From: Methanosarcina sp. UBA5
GTDB taxonomy: Archaea > Halobacteriota > Methanosarcinia > Methanosarcinales > Methanosarcinaceae
Direction of reading: 5' to 3'
Assembly (NCBI RefSeq): GCF_002505485.1
Contig: NZ_DAVG01000111.1
Span: 1 to 27,188, forward strand
DNA length: 27,188 bases
Numbering within the stretch: the stretch's first letter is position 1; the number at the start of each line of letters is the position of its first letter. Below, piece after piece: positions 14,425 to 23,153 of the stretch. The notes beneath the pieces are model-generated. The model was not told where the DNA came from and made no database searches. It saw only the letters and a list, made by a program, of their open reading frames with translations. The position numbers and the translations under genes were made by a program.

Positions 14425-15468
14425 GTGAATTTTAGAAAGCTATGCAGTTTCTCACTTGTTTTCTTTCTCATTATGGTCTTACAGGGAAATGCAATCGCGG
14501 CCACAATTCACGGGACAGTCTACGAGTGGGATACCTTTAAGCCTCTTAATAACTCAGTTGTAGAGATTAATTCTACCCCGGAACAGAATATTATTGCAAC
14601 GGATTCTGAGTATTCGTTCAATCTAACCCCCGGAACCTATAAAATAAATGCCAACTATCTTGAAGGAAACAGGGTCGTTTATACAGCACAGGAAAAAGTT
14701 GTGATCTCAGGTGAAGGACAGTATAGATGTGATCTTCTTCTCTTCCCACCTTCTCATGAAGAGCTTCTGGACCAGGGTAACTTTGAAGCCCCTAATCTGG
14801 ATTATGAAGAAACAGAGCCTGTATCCCAGGCAAACTCTCAATATGCCGTTTTAGCTCCTGCTTTCCTGGTTTTCATAGTCCTGCTGCTAGTCCTGCTGCT
14901 GGCAGTCTACCTGTTAGGAAAGAAGCATGAAAGATTGACAAAGCCTCCTTTTCCTGAGGGTTACCAAAAGCCATACCTGCTGGAGTCTGAAAACTCCATA
15001 AAAAATGCAATATTTTCTGAAGAGGTCGAAACCGATTCATCAGAAAACGTTATTGAAATTTCGGAACTGAATTCTGAGCAATTTGCTGAAAGGTCTGAAG
15101 GAACATCCAGTACTGGCAAATCTTTACAGCAGAACAGGCCTACAGAAGAGGTTCAGAATATCTCGAATCCTCCTTTATATGAGAAGAAACCGAATAAATC
15201 GAGTTCCGAAATAAAGGAACATTCAAAGCTCAATCTTCCTGAGGATCTCAGGGAAATTCTGGAGATGATCCGAGCTAGTGGAAACCGAATTACCCAGAGA
15301 GAACTGCGAAAAAAATCCCCCTATTCGGAATCCAAAGTCAGTCTTATGCTCTCGGATCTTGAGGAGCGCGGGCTAATTGAGAAATTCAAAAGAGGAAGGG
15401 GAAACATAATCCGTATTCCGGACGTACACATATCCAAGCAGAAAAAACATGAAGGCAAGAAGGAGTAA
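14425..15468 (+). CDS. Membrane-anchored winged-helix transcriptional regulator with extracytoplasmic domain
   Basis: 347 aa, GTG start. A signal-anchor segment (about 1-26) is followed by an outside beta-sandwich of the carboxypeptidase-regulatory type (about 27-110: TIHGTVYEWDTFKPLNNSVV, then LTPGTYKINANY). A strong transmembrane helix spans about 140-165. A charged cytoplasmic linker (166-268) leads to a C-terminal winged helix (about 269-335: LPEDLREILEMIRASGNRIT, then ESKVSLMLSDLEERGLIEKF and RGRGN as wing). This is the arrangement of archaeal membrane-bound HTH proteins that may link an outside signal to transcription without a kinase. Target genes are unknown; the divergent secreted gene is the first suspect. 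The start lacks a clear ribosome site, fitting a short leader. Confidence 0.8.
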   Translation: MNFRKLCSFSLVFFLIMVLQGNAIAATIHGTVYEWDTFKPLNNSVVEINSTPEQNIIATDSEYSFNLTPGTYKINANYLEGNRVVYTAQEKVVISGEGQYRCDLLLFPPSHEELLDQGNFEAPNLDYEETEPVSQANSQYAVLAPAFLVFIVLLLVLLLAVYLLGKKHERLTKPPFPEGYQKPYLLESENSIKNAIFSEEVETDSSENVIEISELNSEQFAERSEGTSSTGKSLQQNRPTEEVQNISNPPLYEKKPNKSSSEIKEHSKLNLPEDLREILEMIRASGNRITQRELRKKSPYSESKVSLMLSDLEERGLIEKFKRGRGNIIRIPDVHISKQKKHEGKKE

Positions 15469-15859
15469 GCGGATATTTACCCTAAAGTCTTTTTTGAAGG
15501 GCAATAAACAGTAAACTATATAACTTAATTCACTGACTAAGCAGCAGAAAAGGTTAACAATAGAGTACGTGGTATATTTGAGCACCCTTTTTGATCTCTT
15601 ATTCCCAGAATTGCTTACCGATATAAATGTGCTAATCGCATACGAGTAATAGGGCCCTGCTCTGCAGGAATGGATTTGAAACTCGGGTTATGAAATTCAG
15701 TTTCAAGAGGATATATGGCTGGATTGAAACCGGATATCCTGATATACCACTTCAACCCTGACAGTAAGTTGTTTAATAATGCGTGAATGAACATTGTAGA
15801 TTGGTAAAATTATTATTTAAATTGCATAAGGGATTATTAAAAAATGTACGAGGGACAAC
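15469..15859. other. Intergenic region with two adjacent stem-loops
   Basis: No gene seen. TTGAAACT (15676-15683) pairs with AGTTTCAA (15699-15706), and AGGATAT (15708-15714) pairs with ATATCCT (15734-15740). A TATA-like TATTTAAAT near 15812 would start the ACT-hom transcript close to its ATG, so these stems lie upstream of it and may be protein sites or the end of another transcript. An out-of-frame ATG at 15844 precedes the ACT start. Confidence 0.45.
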
Positions 15860-16363
15860 ATGCGAGTTTCCATGGACATTGAATTAAAAGATGTACCCGG
15901 GCAGATGCTTTTAGCCCTCCAGCCCCTTTCGGAATGTAAGGCTAACCTGATAACAGTAGTACATCACCATCAGAAGAGAACCCCTAGAAAAACAGTACCT
16001 GTAAAGCTTGTACTTGAAACCAAACCTGAAAGCATTGAAACAATAAAGGCGAAGCTTGAAGAAAACGGAATTAGAGTTGTAAGAGTCGGTGAACACCGTT
16101 TCAGGGAAAGCATAAATGTGGTGCTCATAGGGCATGTGGTACATACCGGGATCCAGGATACTATTGATGAGATTGACAGAACAGGATTTGCTGAGGTTGT
16201 GGATCTTTCCCTTTCCATGCCCGGTATCAATATGCTTTCTTCAGCCCTCATAAGAATCGATGCTGTTGGTAAAGAGGATTTGCACAGGGCACTCGCCATT
16301 CTCAAAGAGGTCTCGGCAAAAAAAGACCTGCTTATGGTTCTTCCAATTGAGATTCAGGCCTGA
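15860..16363 (+). CDS. ACT-domain protein paired with homoserine dehydrogenase
   Basis: 167 aa. The N-terminal half reads as an ACT domain (MRVSMDIELKDVPGQMLLAL, SECKANLITVVHHH), an amino-acid-binding fold; the second half (from about 90) repeats a beta-alpha-beta pattern (INVVLIGHVVHTGIQDTIDE, MLSSALIRIDAVG), possibly a second ACT-like unit. It is cytoplasmic. It is 26 bp before homoserine dehydrogenase on the same strand, and that enzyme lacks the C-terminal ACT domain found in many bacterial versions, so this protein probably acts in trans as the feedback sensor for threonine/methionine synthesis. That role is inference from context. GAGGGAC precedes the ATG. Confidence 0.85.
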   Translation: MRVSMDIELKDVPGQMLLALQPLSECKANLITVVHHHQKRTPRKTVPVKLVLETKPESIETIKAKLEENGIRVVRVGEHRFRESINVVLIGHVVHTGIQDTIDEIDRTGFAEVVDLSLSMPGINMLSSALIRIDAVGKEDLHRALAILKEVSAKKDLLMVLPIEIQA

Positions 16364-16389
16364 AAAATAGTTTTAGGAGATTTGAAAAC

Positions 16390-17385
16390 ATGAAAACAGT
16401 GTGCTGTTCCATTATCGGGTTCGGTGCAATCGGACAGGGTGTGGCTGAAGTACTACTTAAGAAAAAAGAGTATCTGGAAAGTATCGGGCTGGAAGTAAAA
16501 GTGGTTGCTGTTGTGGACTCAAAGGGCGCAACTGTCAATCCTGAGGGTGTGGACCTTGCTGACTGCCTTTCTAGAAAGATGACAGGTGGAACGGTAGCCC
16601 TTGAGAGTATCTCTGGAGTTGAGGTTATCCAATCCGTAGCTCATGAACTTGTAATCGAGACTACCCCAACGAATATACAAACTGGCGGAGCAGGTCTGCA
16701 GAACATGTTTGCGGCCTTCCAGACTGGAAAAGATGTTATTACCTCCAATAAAGGGCCTCTTACCCTTAAGTACAGGGAACTCATGGAAGCCGCAAAGTCA
16801 GCAGGCTCTCATTTCAGGTTCGAAGCGACAGTCGGCGGGTCTATGCCTATTATCAACCTGACAAACGAGGTGCTTGCAGGCAATAAGGTTAAAAGTATCA
16901 AAGGAATTCTGAATGGGACCTGTAATTATATCCTGACAAGAATGCTAGAGGAAAGGGCAAGCTACAATGACATTCTAGCCGAATCCATGCAACTTGGTAT
17001 TGCTGAAACCGACCCTACATATGATGTGGAAGGAATTGATACAGCCTGCAAACTCGTTATTCTTGCCAATGCAATTTTCGGACTTGATGCTACTTATAAC
17101 GACGTTGAAGTTACGGGAATCACGAAAGTTACCCCTGAAGCCCTTGAGATGGCTTATGAAAGAGGGCATGTGATCAAGCTGATAGGAGAGGTCAGCAGGG
17201 AAAGAATTCATGTATCCCCCAGACTTGTACCTATCAACCATCCTCTTGCAGTCGGAGGGACCCTGAATGTGGCGTCGGTAGATACCGAACTTGCAGGAGA
17301 AATTACGGTTACGGGTAAGGGTGCAGGCCCGATTGAAACCGCAAGTGCGATTCTCAGCGATCTGATCGCAATTTACGAGAATTGA
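16390..17385 (+). CDS. hom: Homoserine dehydrogenase
   Basis: 331 aa. It converts aspartate semialdehyde to homoserine with NAD(P)H, the branch toward threonine and methionine. The Rossmann motif is GFGAIGQGV (from residue 10). The catalytic part includes SNKGPL, FEATVGGSMPII, GILNGTCNYIL and AETDPTYDVEGIDTACKLVI, which hold the family's catalytic Asp and Lys. The length ends at the catalytic domain, with no C-terminal ACT extension. AGGAGA lies 8 bases before the ATG. The preceding ACT gene is in the same unit. Identification is firm. Confidence 0.95.
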   Translation: MKTVCCSIIGFGAIGQGVAEVLLKKKEYLESIGLEVKVVAVVDSKGATVNPEGVDLADCLSRKMTGGTVALESISGVEVIQSVAHELVIETTPTNIQTGGAGLQNMFAAFQTGKDVITSNKGPLTLKYRELMEAAKSAGSHFRFEATVGGSMPIINLTNEVLAGNKVKSIKGILNGTCNYILTRMLEERASYNDILAESMQLGIAETDPTYDVEGIDTACKLVILANAIFGLDATYNDVEVTGITKVTPEALEMAYERGHVIKLIGEVSRERIHVSPRLVPINHPLAVGGTLNVASVDTELAGEITVTGKGAGPIETASAILSDLIAIYEN

Positions 17386-17387
17386 TA

Positions 17388-17439
17388 GGTTAAGAATTCA
17401 GATTAGGAATTCAGGTTAAGAATTCAGGTTAAGAATTTA
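17388..17439. repeat. Four 13-bp tandem repeats between hom and the ligase gene
   Basis: GGTTAAGAATTCA at 17388-17400 and 17414-17426, GATTAGGAATTCA at 17401-17413 and GGTTAAGAATTTA at 17427-17439. It begins 2 bp after the hom stop codon. Confidence 0.9.
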
Positions 17440-17487
17440 AGTTTTGCCCGAATTCGAAAAAAATAAAATTAAAAAGCCGCGTTGATC

Positions 17488-19194
17488 ATGACAAGTTTCA
17501 GGGAATTTGCAGAAACCTGCCAGGCGATTGAAAAAATCTCGAGTACTATTGATACTACAAACCGGGTTGCTGACCTTCTTAAAAAGGTTGATGTCGAAGA
17601 GCTGCCCATTGCAACTCATTTTATTATGAGTGAGGTTTTTCCTGCCTGGAGTGGAGAGCAATTGGGAATTGGCACAAGCCTGCTGTATGTTTCCCTTTCC
17701 AGAGCCTCTGGAATGTCGGTAAAAAGCATAGAATCTCTTATCCGAACTACCGGAGATATCGGAGATACAGCCCTTCTTATCCTCAAGGAAAAAAGGAAAA
17801 ATCAGGTCACTTTTTCTTCTTTTCTCGAAGAGCAGCCCGAGCTCTCAATAACCGAAGTTTATAATCGTTTTAAAATCGCCTCCGAAGCCTCAGGGAAAGG
17901 CTCACAGGACATTAAAATAAAGAACCTTCAGTTTCTCTTCAATTCCTCGACCCCAAGGGAAGCAAAGTATATTTCCAGGCTTGCGCTTGAGGAACTCCGC
18001 ATAGGCGTCGGAGAAGGTGTTGTAAGGGATGCAACTGCAAAGGCTTTTTCCGTGCCTGCTGATGTAGTTGAGCACGCTTTTATGGTTACGAACGACCTAG
18101 GGATAGTTGCTGCAACTGCCAAGGAAGGCGGGATGGAAGCCCTGGGACACCTGGGAATTGAAATCAACCGCCCGATCAAGATGATGCTTTCACAGATCAG
18201 CCCTGACGTAGTTGCTGACATAAAGGAAATGAAGGAGGCTGCGATCGAATGGAAATTCGATGGAGCAAGAGTCCAAGTCCATAAGGCTGGAGATTCGGTT
18301 ACGCTTTTTTCACGAAAGCTTGAAAATGTTACAAATTCCCTCCCTGACCTTGTAGAGATAATCCGCAAACACGTAAAGGCCGAATCTGCAATCCTTGACG
18401 GAGAAGCCGTCGCAGTGGACGAGAATGGTAAGCCCAGGGCATTCCAGGAGATCCTTAAGCGTTTCCGGCGCAAGTACGACGTGGAGGAAAAAGCACTTGG
18501 CATTCCTATTCAGCTCAACCTGTTTGACATCATGTACTTAAACGGCAAAACTCTGATCGATCTGCCCCTGATTGAGCGGCGAAAAGCGCTTGAGTCCTGC
18601 GTGGAAAGTTCAATCGAGGATTCAAAATCCATCTGTGTGGACAAACAGGTAATAACCGGAGACCTCGAGCTTATAGAGAAGATCTATAGGGAAGCCTTAG
18701 AAGCCGGGCATGAAGGTGTCATGGTTAAAAATCCGAATTCGTTTTATTCCCCTGGCAAGCGCGGCAAAAACTGGCTTAAGAAAAAGCCTCTTATGGAAAC
18801 CCTTGACCTTGTAGTGGTTGGAGCCGAATGGGGCTTTGGCAGGCGTGCAAATCTCATAGGTTCTTACACAGTTGCCTGTTATGACCCAGAAACCTTGCGT
18901 TATCTTCAGGTCGGCAAGGTGGGTACGGGCCTGACCGATGACCAGCTAAAGGAGCTCACAGAGATGCTTTCCGGGCTCATGGAAGGCGGAGAAGCAGGCG
19001 GTGTATTTGCAATCCGGCCGAAGATAGTCCTGGAAATTGCCTTTGAAGAAATCCAGAAGAGCCCCAACTATGATTCGGGCTTCGCGTTACGTTTTCCACG
19101 CTTTATCCGCATCCGGGACGATAAAGACCCCGAAGAAGCCGATACAATCCAGAGAATTGGAAAGGTATACAGCCAGCAGTTGAAAAGGCTTTAA
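17488..19194 (+). CDS. lig: ATP-dependent DNA ligase (archaeal type)
   Basis: 568 aa, normal length for archaeal replicative ligases. It seals nicks in DNA using ATP. Layout: N-terminal DNA-binding domain (about 1-210), adenylation domain with the nucleotide-accepting lysine in EWKFDGARVQ (about K256 from the ATG used here), then SILDGEAVA, FDIMYLNG, EGVMVKNP and KKKPLMETLDL (motifs III-V), and an OB-fold domain ending in LRFPRFIRIRDDK. The ATG at 17488 is preferred over the TTG two codons earlier (17482). It follows hom by about 100 bp but the function is unrelated. A hairpin terminator follows directly. Confidence 0.96.
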   Translation: MTSFREFAETCQAIEKISSTIDTTNRVADLLKKVDVEELPIATHFIMSEVFPAWSGEQLGIGTSLLYVSLSRASGMSVKSIESLIRTTGDIGDTALLILKEKRKNQVTFSSFLEEQPELSITEVYNRFKIASEASGKGSQDIKIKNLQFLFNSSTPREAKYISRLALEELRIGVGEGVVRDATAKAFSVPADVVEHAFMVTNDLGIVAATAKEGGMEALGHLGIEINRPIKMMLSQISPDVVADIKEMKEAAIEWKFDGARVQVHKAGDSVTLFSRKLENVTNSLPDLVEIIRKHVKAESAILDGEAVAVDENGKPRAFQEILKRFRRKYDVEEKALGIPIQLNLFDIMYLNGKTLIDLPLIERRKALESCVESSIEDSKSICVDKQVITGDLELIEKIYREALEAGHEGVMVKNPNSFYSPGKRGKNWLKKKPLMETLDLVVVGAEWGFGRRANLIGSYTVACYDPETLRYLQVGKVGTGLTDDQLKELTEMLSGLMEGGEAGGVFAIRPKIVLEIAFEEIQKSPNYDSGFALRFPRFIRIRDDKDPEEADTIQRIGKVYSQQLKRL

Positions 19195-19200
19195 AAGGTG

Positions 19201-19231
19201 GTGACTGCCGTTTTCTTTTTGCGGCAATCAC
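19201..19231 (+). terminator. Hairpin after DNA ligase
   Basis: GTGACTGCCG (19201-19210) pairs with CGGCAATCAC (19222-19231) with one mismatch, 6 bp after the ligase stop, followed downstream by T-rich DNA. Confidence 0.65.
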
Positions 19232-19657
19232 ATTAAATTTTAAATATTCTTTTTTTAGAATGGTTTAAAACTCTTGTCCTCCTTGCTTGGTAAGTATTTT
19301 CTTTTTAGTTAGAGGCAAGGAACTTATTTGTCACTGCTTGTTTTCCATCTTTTCCTCAATCTACAGTGTTACGACAGGAAGTACACCTTATATTCGTACC
19401 CTGTTGAGCACAGGCATAATTCATTATACATTCAGGATGAAGTACCGAGTTTTGATCTTCTGCATCAAAATTATGGGGAAAATTATGGGAAACTTCATAC
19501 TGAACAATGCTATCATGTGGTCAATCAAAACCATCTGCAGTGTCTGTGTCGTCAGGGTGAGTCATTGATCAAATCTAAAAATAGTATGATTTCCTTGTTT
19601 GGAAAAAAGAAGAGAAACTCTCAGGCTTACGGTTTTCAGTAATCCTCAACGACCTGA
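19232..19657. other. Gene-free stretch of about 425 bp
   Basis: Two overlapping open frames on the plus strand (from about 19287 and 19328) cover this DNA, but neither has a ribosome site, a domain pattern or normal composition (one is rich in His, Gln, Tyr and Cys). The minus strand is broken by stops. It may be decayed coding DNA; no family could be named. Confidence 0.4.
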
Positions 19658-19999
19658 TTAGTCAGCGGATTCATAATGCATATCATAATACTCATTACTA
19701 ATTTTTATATAATTAGTTCCATTATCATACATAATATTAGCAAACTCTGTCATATTTCCGTCGTCATTATCGAAAGGGAGCTTAATTTCTGTTCCTGGGT
19801 TTTTTACTGCTTCTTGAACATAGGGATATTTCTCGAGACTTTCTAAACTGAACTCCACATATTTCTCTGGTGGGCTCTGAAGTTTATCTGCGCGAACATA
19901 CATACCTGCACCAGGCTGATAAATCACTAAAAAGAAAACCAGAAATAGTGCAAGAACTCCAAAAGAAATAATCATTAAAGCTGTTGTCATTGATTTCAT
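19658..19999 (-). CDS. Small membrane-anchored exported protein
   Basis: 113 aa from ATG 19997-19999 (MKSMTTALMI), chosen because GGAGAG lies about 6-11 bases upstream; an in-frame ATG nine codons earlier would place that site inside the gene. One hydrophobic segment (about 8-28: MIISFGVLALFLVFFLVIYQ) anchors the protein; the rest (about 85 residues) is polar and acidic with Tyr-rich ends and two N-x-T sites, likely outside the cell. The family is not recognised. It is 32 bp after the next upstream gene (20032-20562) on the same strand, suggesting one transcript. Confidence 0.65.
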   Translation of the reverse strand: MKSMTTALMIISFGVLALFLVFFLVIYQPGAGMYVRADKLQSPPEKYVEFSLESLEKYPYVQEAVKNPGTEIKLPFDNDDGNMTEFANIMYDNGTNYIKISNEYYDMHYESAD

Positions 20000-20031
20000 A
20001 CAGTACTCTCCAAGCATCTTTATCATGAAAA

Positions 20032-20562
20032 TTAAACTGTTGTTACTCTTATACGCATTGAAGAGTCGGAATTATTTGTTTTATCTATATCTATCACTAC
20101 AGAACTCCAGGCATGTGGAAGTGTTCTGCAGGTGTCCGTAATTTCGCCATCTAAAATAACTTTAAATTCATACTCCCCCTCTGCAAAATATGTATATTTT
20201 CCTTTAGACCATGGCATTGACCATCTCAGCAATAGCCATAATGATTTCGGCTGAGCGATGTGCTCGTCAGGAGCTAGTTCATAAGTTCCTTTGAATATAG
20301 ATTCATTATACGAATCAAATACTTCAACTGTTACCTCATGATTCTGGAGATCATTATTAGATATATAAAATAAAGGGTCAGGAGAGCCAACTAACAAATA
20401 TGGGAAAACGACGAAATAATTCAGCAAAATCAGTATTAGAATTCCTAAAAAGATGAATGTCTTTCGATACTTTCTAATATTTATACCCCCATAAAAACTC
20501 AAACATAACTCCATAATCGAAAAAATTAAAAGAAAGAATTTATTCCTCAGGTTTAGTTCCAT
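20032..20562 (-). CDS. Membrane-anchored protein with extracytoplasmic beta-rich domain
   Basis: Up to 176 aa. A hydrophobic helix lies at about 34-58 (FIFLGILILILLNYFVVFPY), preceded by basic residues (RKYRK), so the C-terminal 115 residues should be outside. That part is beta-rich (HEVTVEVFDSYNESIFKGTY, KYTYFAEGEYEFKVIL, SVVIDIDKTN) like a small immunoglobulin-type fold. The true start is unclear: the first ATG has no ribosome site, and a second ATG lies 16 codons later. The family is not recognised. It is followed closely by the small exported gene on the same strand. Confidence 0.6.
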   Translation of the reverse strand: MELNLRNKFFLLIFSIMELCLSFYGGINIRKYRKTFIFLGILILILLNYFVVFPYLLVGSPDPLFYISNNDLQNHEVTVEVFDSYNESIFKGTYELAPDEHIAQPKSLWLLLRWSMPWSKGKYTYFAEGEYEFKVILDGEITDTCRTLPHAWSSVVIDIDKTNNSDSSMRIRVTTV

Positions 20563-20647
20563 CTATAATCTGTACTACAAGTCCGCAGAAAGAGGTTATC
20601 CTTAGTCCAGCGCTTTAGCTTTTCTAGAAGTCAAATCATTACTTATC

Positions 20648-21250
20648 TTAATATGCAACACCGTCAAAATTTACAATAAATACTTTTTCATTTGCTTCAA
20701 GTTCATTTCTTATCATGATTGCGTCACTCTCTGGAATCCAATTTTTTGGTTCATTTCCAAAAGAAACATAACATATAGTTGTCATTTTCACCTGAAGATT
20801 ATTTCTTTTCATCACATTAAGAAAATTTTCGTTTTCAAAACCTTGTTCGGATACAATTATGTAATAATCTCCTTTTTTGATATCAGGAGGAAATCCAAGT
20901 TCAGGAATTTTTTCTCCTTTATTAAATTCATCTACTACAGCAGTTTTTTTGTCTTTTTCTACTTTTGCATAGTTCCTTCCTGAGCTAAGGTCAGTATTGT
21001 AATCTATACTATAGTTTACAGGTATATTGGAATTTTCAAGAATCGTTTTAACTTCCTGCTCAGTGGTTCCATTTTCAAATTCAATAAATAAACCAGCTAT
21101 CTGTTGTTCTTTAACAAGTGTTTCATTATCAATTGACATTTTTGAATCAACATTTGGTGATGATGTAAATAGTACCAGGGGCACTACAATAATCAGAAAA
21201 ATAATAATAACAATTAAAAACAATATTTTATAAATTGATTTTTTCATCAT
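20648..21250 (-). CDS. UPF0228-like exported protein
   Basis: 200 aa. An N-terminal hydrophobic helix (about 7-29: ILFLIVIIIFLIIVVPLVLF) is an uncleaved anchor or signal peptide. The rest carries a repeated two-part pattern, with QQIAGLFIEFENGTTEQEVK, then NIPVNYSIDYNTD and ENFLNVMKRNNLQVKMTTIC. This matches my memory of UPF0228 (PF05727), a family known almost only from Methanosarcina and of unknown function. The start is one of two adjacent ATGs (21245-21250) with GGTGG upstream. Its promoter and leader lie inside a 180-bp repeat (21269-21450) that also precedes a second minus-strand gene pair. Family membership was not checked against a profile. Confidence 0.65.
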   Translation of the reverse strand: MMKKSIYKILFLIVIIIFLIIVVPLVLFTSSPNVDSKMSIDNETLVKEQQIAGLFIEFENGTTEQEVKTILENSNIPVNYSIDYNTDLSSGRNYAKVEKDKKTAVVDEFNKGEKIPELGFPPDIKKGDYYIIVSEQGFENENFLNVMKRNNLQVKMTTICYVSFGNEPKNWIPESDAIMIRNELEANEKVFIVNFDGVAY

Positions 21251-21268
21251 GAAAAATTTCCACCTATA

Positions 21269-21450
21269 CCTCTTGGGAATGTGGAGTTCAAATCTAATCT
21301 GAATGATTTTTGAACTTCAAATTTAAAAAATACTTTTAAACTTATTTTATAAATTTATTGCGTTGGCGAATTTTCACCAGTCTGATTAACATTCATTAAA
21401 CCGATTCTCTTTTTCACTAGAATAATGAAGTTTCAGAGTTTGAATTGACA
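21269..21450 (-). repeat. 180-bp dispersed repeat, copy 1 (upstream of UPF0228-like gene)
   Basis: Same orientation as 23347-23529. Shared blocks include GAATGTGGAGTTCAAATCT, TCTGATTAACATTCATTAA, ATTATGAAGTTTCAG-like text and TTGAATTGACA/TTTAAACTGACA. Read on the minus strand it ends 18 bp before the ATG and contains TTTATAAAAT, a TATA-like box, so it probably carries the promoter and leader. Confidence 0.8.
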
Positions 21451-21934
21451 TCAAGGATTCAATTTTACATAAGGTAGATAATCTAAATAGTTTTTATTTA
21501 GACTAAATAATAAAAATAGTAAAAATAATCTCAACATACACAGTACCTTAATAGGATTCCAAAGATGTTTCTTTTACTGAATAAAATTATAAAAATATGT
21601 CAAAAAGGCAGAGGTATTTATGAGCTAATCCCAAAACCAATTTTATTCCGAAATCTATACTATTTTCATGTTAGAAATTAGAGTGATTATTCCAGGTTCA
21701 TGGTTTTGGGATAGGCTCTATCAAAAAATAAATTGATTACAAATATTTATTCTCTTCAGCTACTCTAGATGAGGAACCCAACAGATATTGCTAGAAAACG
21801 ATAAGAGAAGCCATCCGTCAATAAATTATTCAAAGATATTACAGAATAAAAGGAAGAACTCGAAATAAAAAAGAACTTGAGGAGCTTTGGGAAAATCTGT
21901 GGGAAAACCATACATTTACATACAAAATACAATA
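21451..21934. other. Gene-free stretch with a MITE-like element
   Basis: Contains the element at 21622-21718. To its right, 21795-21945 (plus strand) reads IIQRYYRIKGRTRNKKELEE and then LWENLWENHTF after stops at two upstream points, perhaps the 3' end of a decayed gene; the family is not recognised. The rest is AT-rich. Confidence 0.45.
21622..21718. mobile_element. 97-bp MITE-like element with 18-bp terminal inverted repeats
   Basis: GAGCTAATCCCAAAACCA (21622-21639) faces TGGTTTTGGGATAGGCTC (21701-21718), matching at 16 of 18 positions. TAT flanks both ends, possibly a 3-bp target duplication. The interior (61 bp) has no coding capacity. Ends of the type GAGCCTATCCCAAAACC are typical of transposase-mobilised elements; the parent IS is not in the window. 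Confidence 0.65.
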
Positions 21935-23059
21935 TTATTTAAAATGTTGATTATAAATACTTTTGCCAAGAATTAAGGTTATGGTTATAATTGTAATAAT
22001 TGTCAGTACAGAGCCTTGAAATGGCACTTCTTGAGCTAGACCGTTTATTGTATTATTCTCTGGATCAACAACATGAATATTTTTTTTACCATTTGAATTT
22101 GCAATGTTGCCGGTTAATACATTGTTCCTGCTGGAGTTATTGATATTTATACCATACTCCGCATTATTTGAGACATTATTATAGTCTAATCTGTTATCTC
22201 TTGATTCTATCAAAAATATTCCGTTATTGTTGTTAAAATTTGCAGTGTTGTTGTATAGTGTGTTTTCTGTACTGTACTCAAGATCTATACCACTCCAGCT
22301 ATTTAAATTTGCAACGTTGCTAATCAGAAAATTACGACTTGATTTGCTAAGAAAAATTCCTGAAACAGTGTTTGATATGGTATTATTTACGATTTTATTG
22401 TTTTCACAATAAACCAAATCAATCCCAAATCCGGCATAAGTGACAGTATTATTACTTATTTCATTATTATTACTAGATGTGTATATATATATGCCTTCGT
22501 GATTGGTCGCATTTATGAGATTATTATTCAGCTTATTGTTACTTGAATTCCATAAGAAAATCCCACCAATTCCACTCATATATGCATTATTTTCAGTAAG
22601 TGTATTGTTGTACGAGTCTAACAAAAAAATGCCATAACCATTTGAAAAAACATTATTTTTCTTTATGACACTGTTATTGACTCCCTCAAAATAAATTCCG
22701 GCTTTATCATCTCCATACTGATCTGTTCTAGCACCACTTATACCAAAGCCTTTAATAGTTACATTATCTGCTACGACATTGAATACGTCATCTTCAGAGT
22801 TAGCAGCACGAATAACAGTATCATCCGGATTTCCAGAGAGAGAAACAATTTTTAACTCTTTATCAACATACACATTTTCCGTATAGTTTCCAGGATATAC
22901 AAGAATTGTATCGTCACTAGTAGCGTTGTCAACGGCATCCTGGATATTTTGATAATTGGCTTCCTCAATATCGTCATCTACTATGATTGTAGCTGCTTCA
23001 GCGCGTGAAATTATCACCAACATGAAAAGTAGTATTAAAAAAAGAAATATTTTCTTCAT
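21935..23059 (-). CDS. Secreted parallel beta-helix protein (NosD/PbH1-type) with C-terminal anchor
   Basis: 374 aa from ATG 23057-23059, chosen for the AGGA site upstream and the signal peptide that follows directly (MKKIFLFLILLFMLVIIS, then AEAATIIVDDD); an in-frame ATG 20 codons earlier has none. Residues about 30-60 are YQNIQDAVDNATSDDTILVY, the usual entry of pectin-lyase-like folds. About 100-330 consists of 22-24-residue turns rich in Asn with patterns such as NNTISNTVSGIFL and NNGIFLIESRDN, the PbH1/NosD repeat. A C-terminal hydrophobic helix (about 345-368) plus basic tail anchors it. Such proteins are surface carbohydrate-binding or -cleaving candidates; no catalytic set was identified. 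Confidence 0.85.
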   Translation of the reverse strand: MKKIFLFLILLFMLVIISRAEAATIIVDDDIEEANYQNIQDAVDNATSDDTILVYPGNYTENVYVDKELKIVSLSGNPDDTVIRAANSEDDVFNVVADNVTIKGFGISGARTDQYGDDKAGIYFEGVNNSVIKKNNVFSNGYGIFLLDSYNNTLTENNAYMSGIGGIFLWNSSNNKLNNNLINATNHEGIYIYTSSNNNEISNNTVTYAGFGIDLVYCENNKIVNNTISNTVSGIFLSKSSRNFLISNVANLNSWSGIDLEYSTENTLYNNTANFNNNNGIFLIESRDNRLDYNNVSNNAEYGININNSSRNNVLTGNIANSNGKKNIHVVDPENNTINGLAQEVPFQGSVLTIITIITITLILGKSIYNQHFK

Positions 23060-23153
23060 GTTATATATTCCTTTGTAATATGTAATTATTAGTCTACTAA
23101 TTGGTAACAGAGTTTTCAATCAACAAGGAGTTTTCATAGAATGACCTAAATAT

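Noticed and set aside
15676..15740. Two stem-loops before the ACT gene considered as a riboswitch or attenuator
   Set aside because: A TATA-like box near 15812 places the likely transcript start after them, so they would not be in the leader.
19287..19642. Two overlapping open frames after the ligase gene
   Set aside because: No ribosome site, no domain pattern, unusual composition, and they overlap each other in different frames.
21795..21945. Coding-like stretch reading RYYRIKGRTRNKKELEELW
   Set aside because: Possibly the end of a decayed transposase, but stops interrupt it and no family could be named with confidence.
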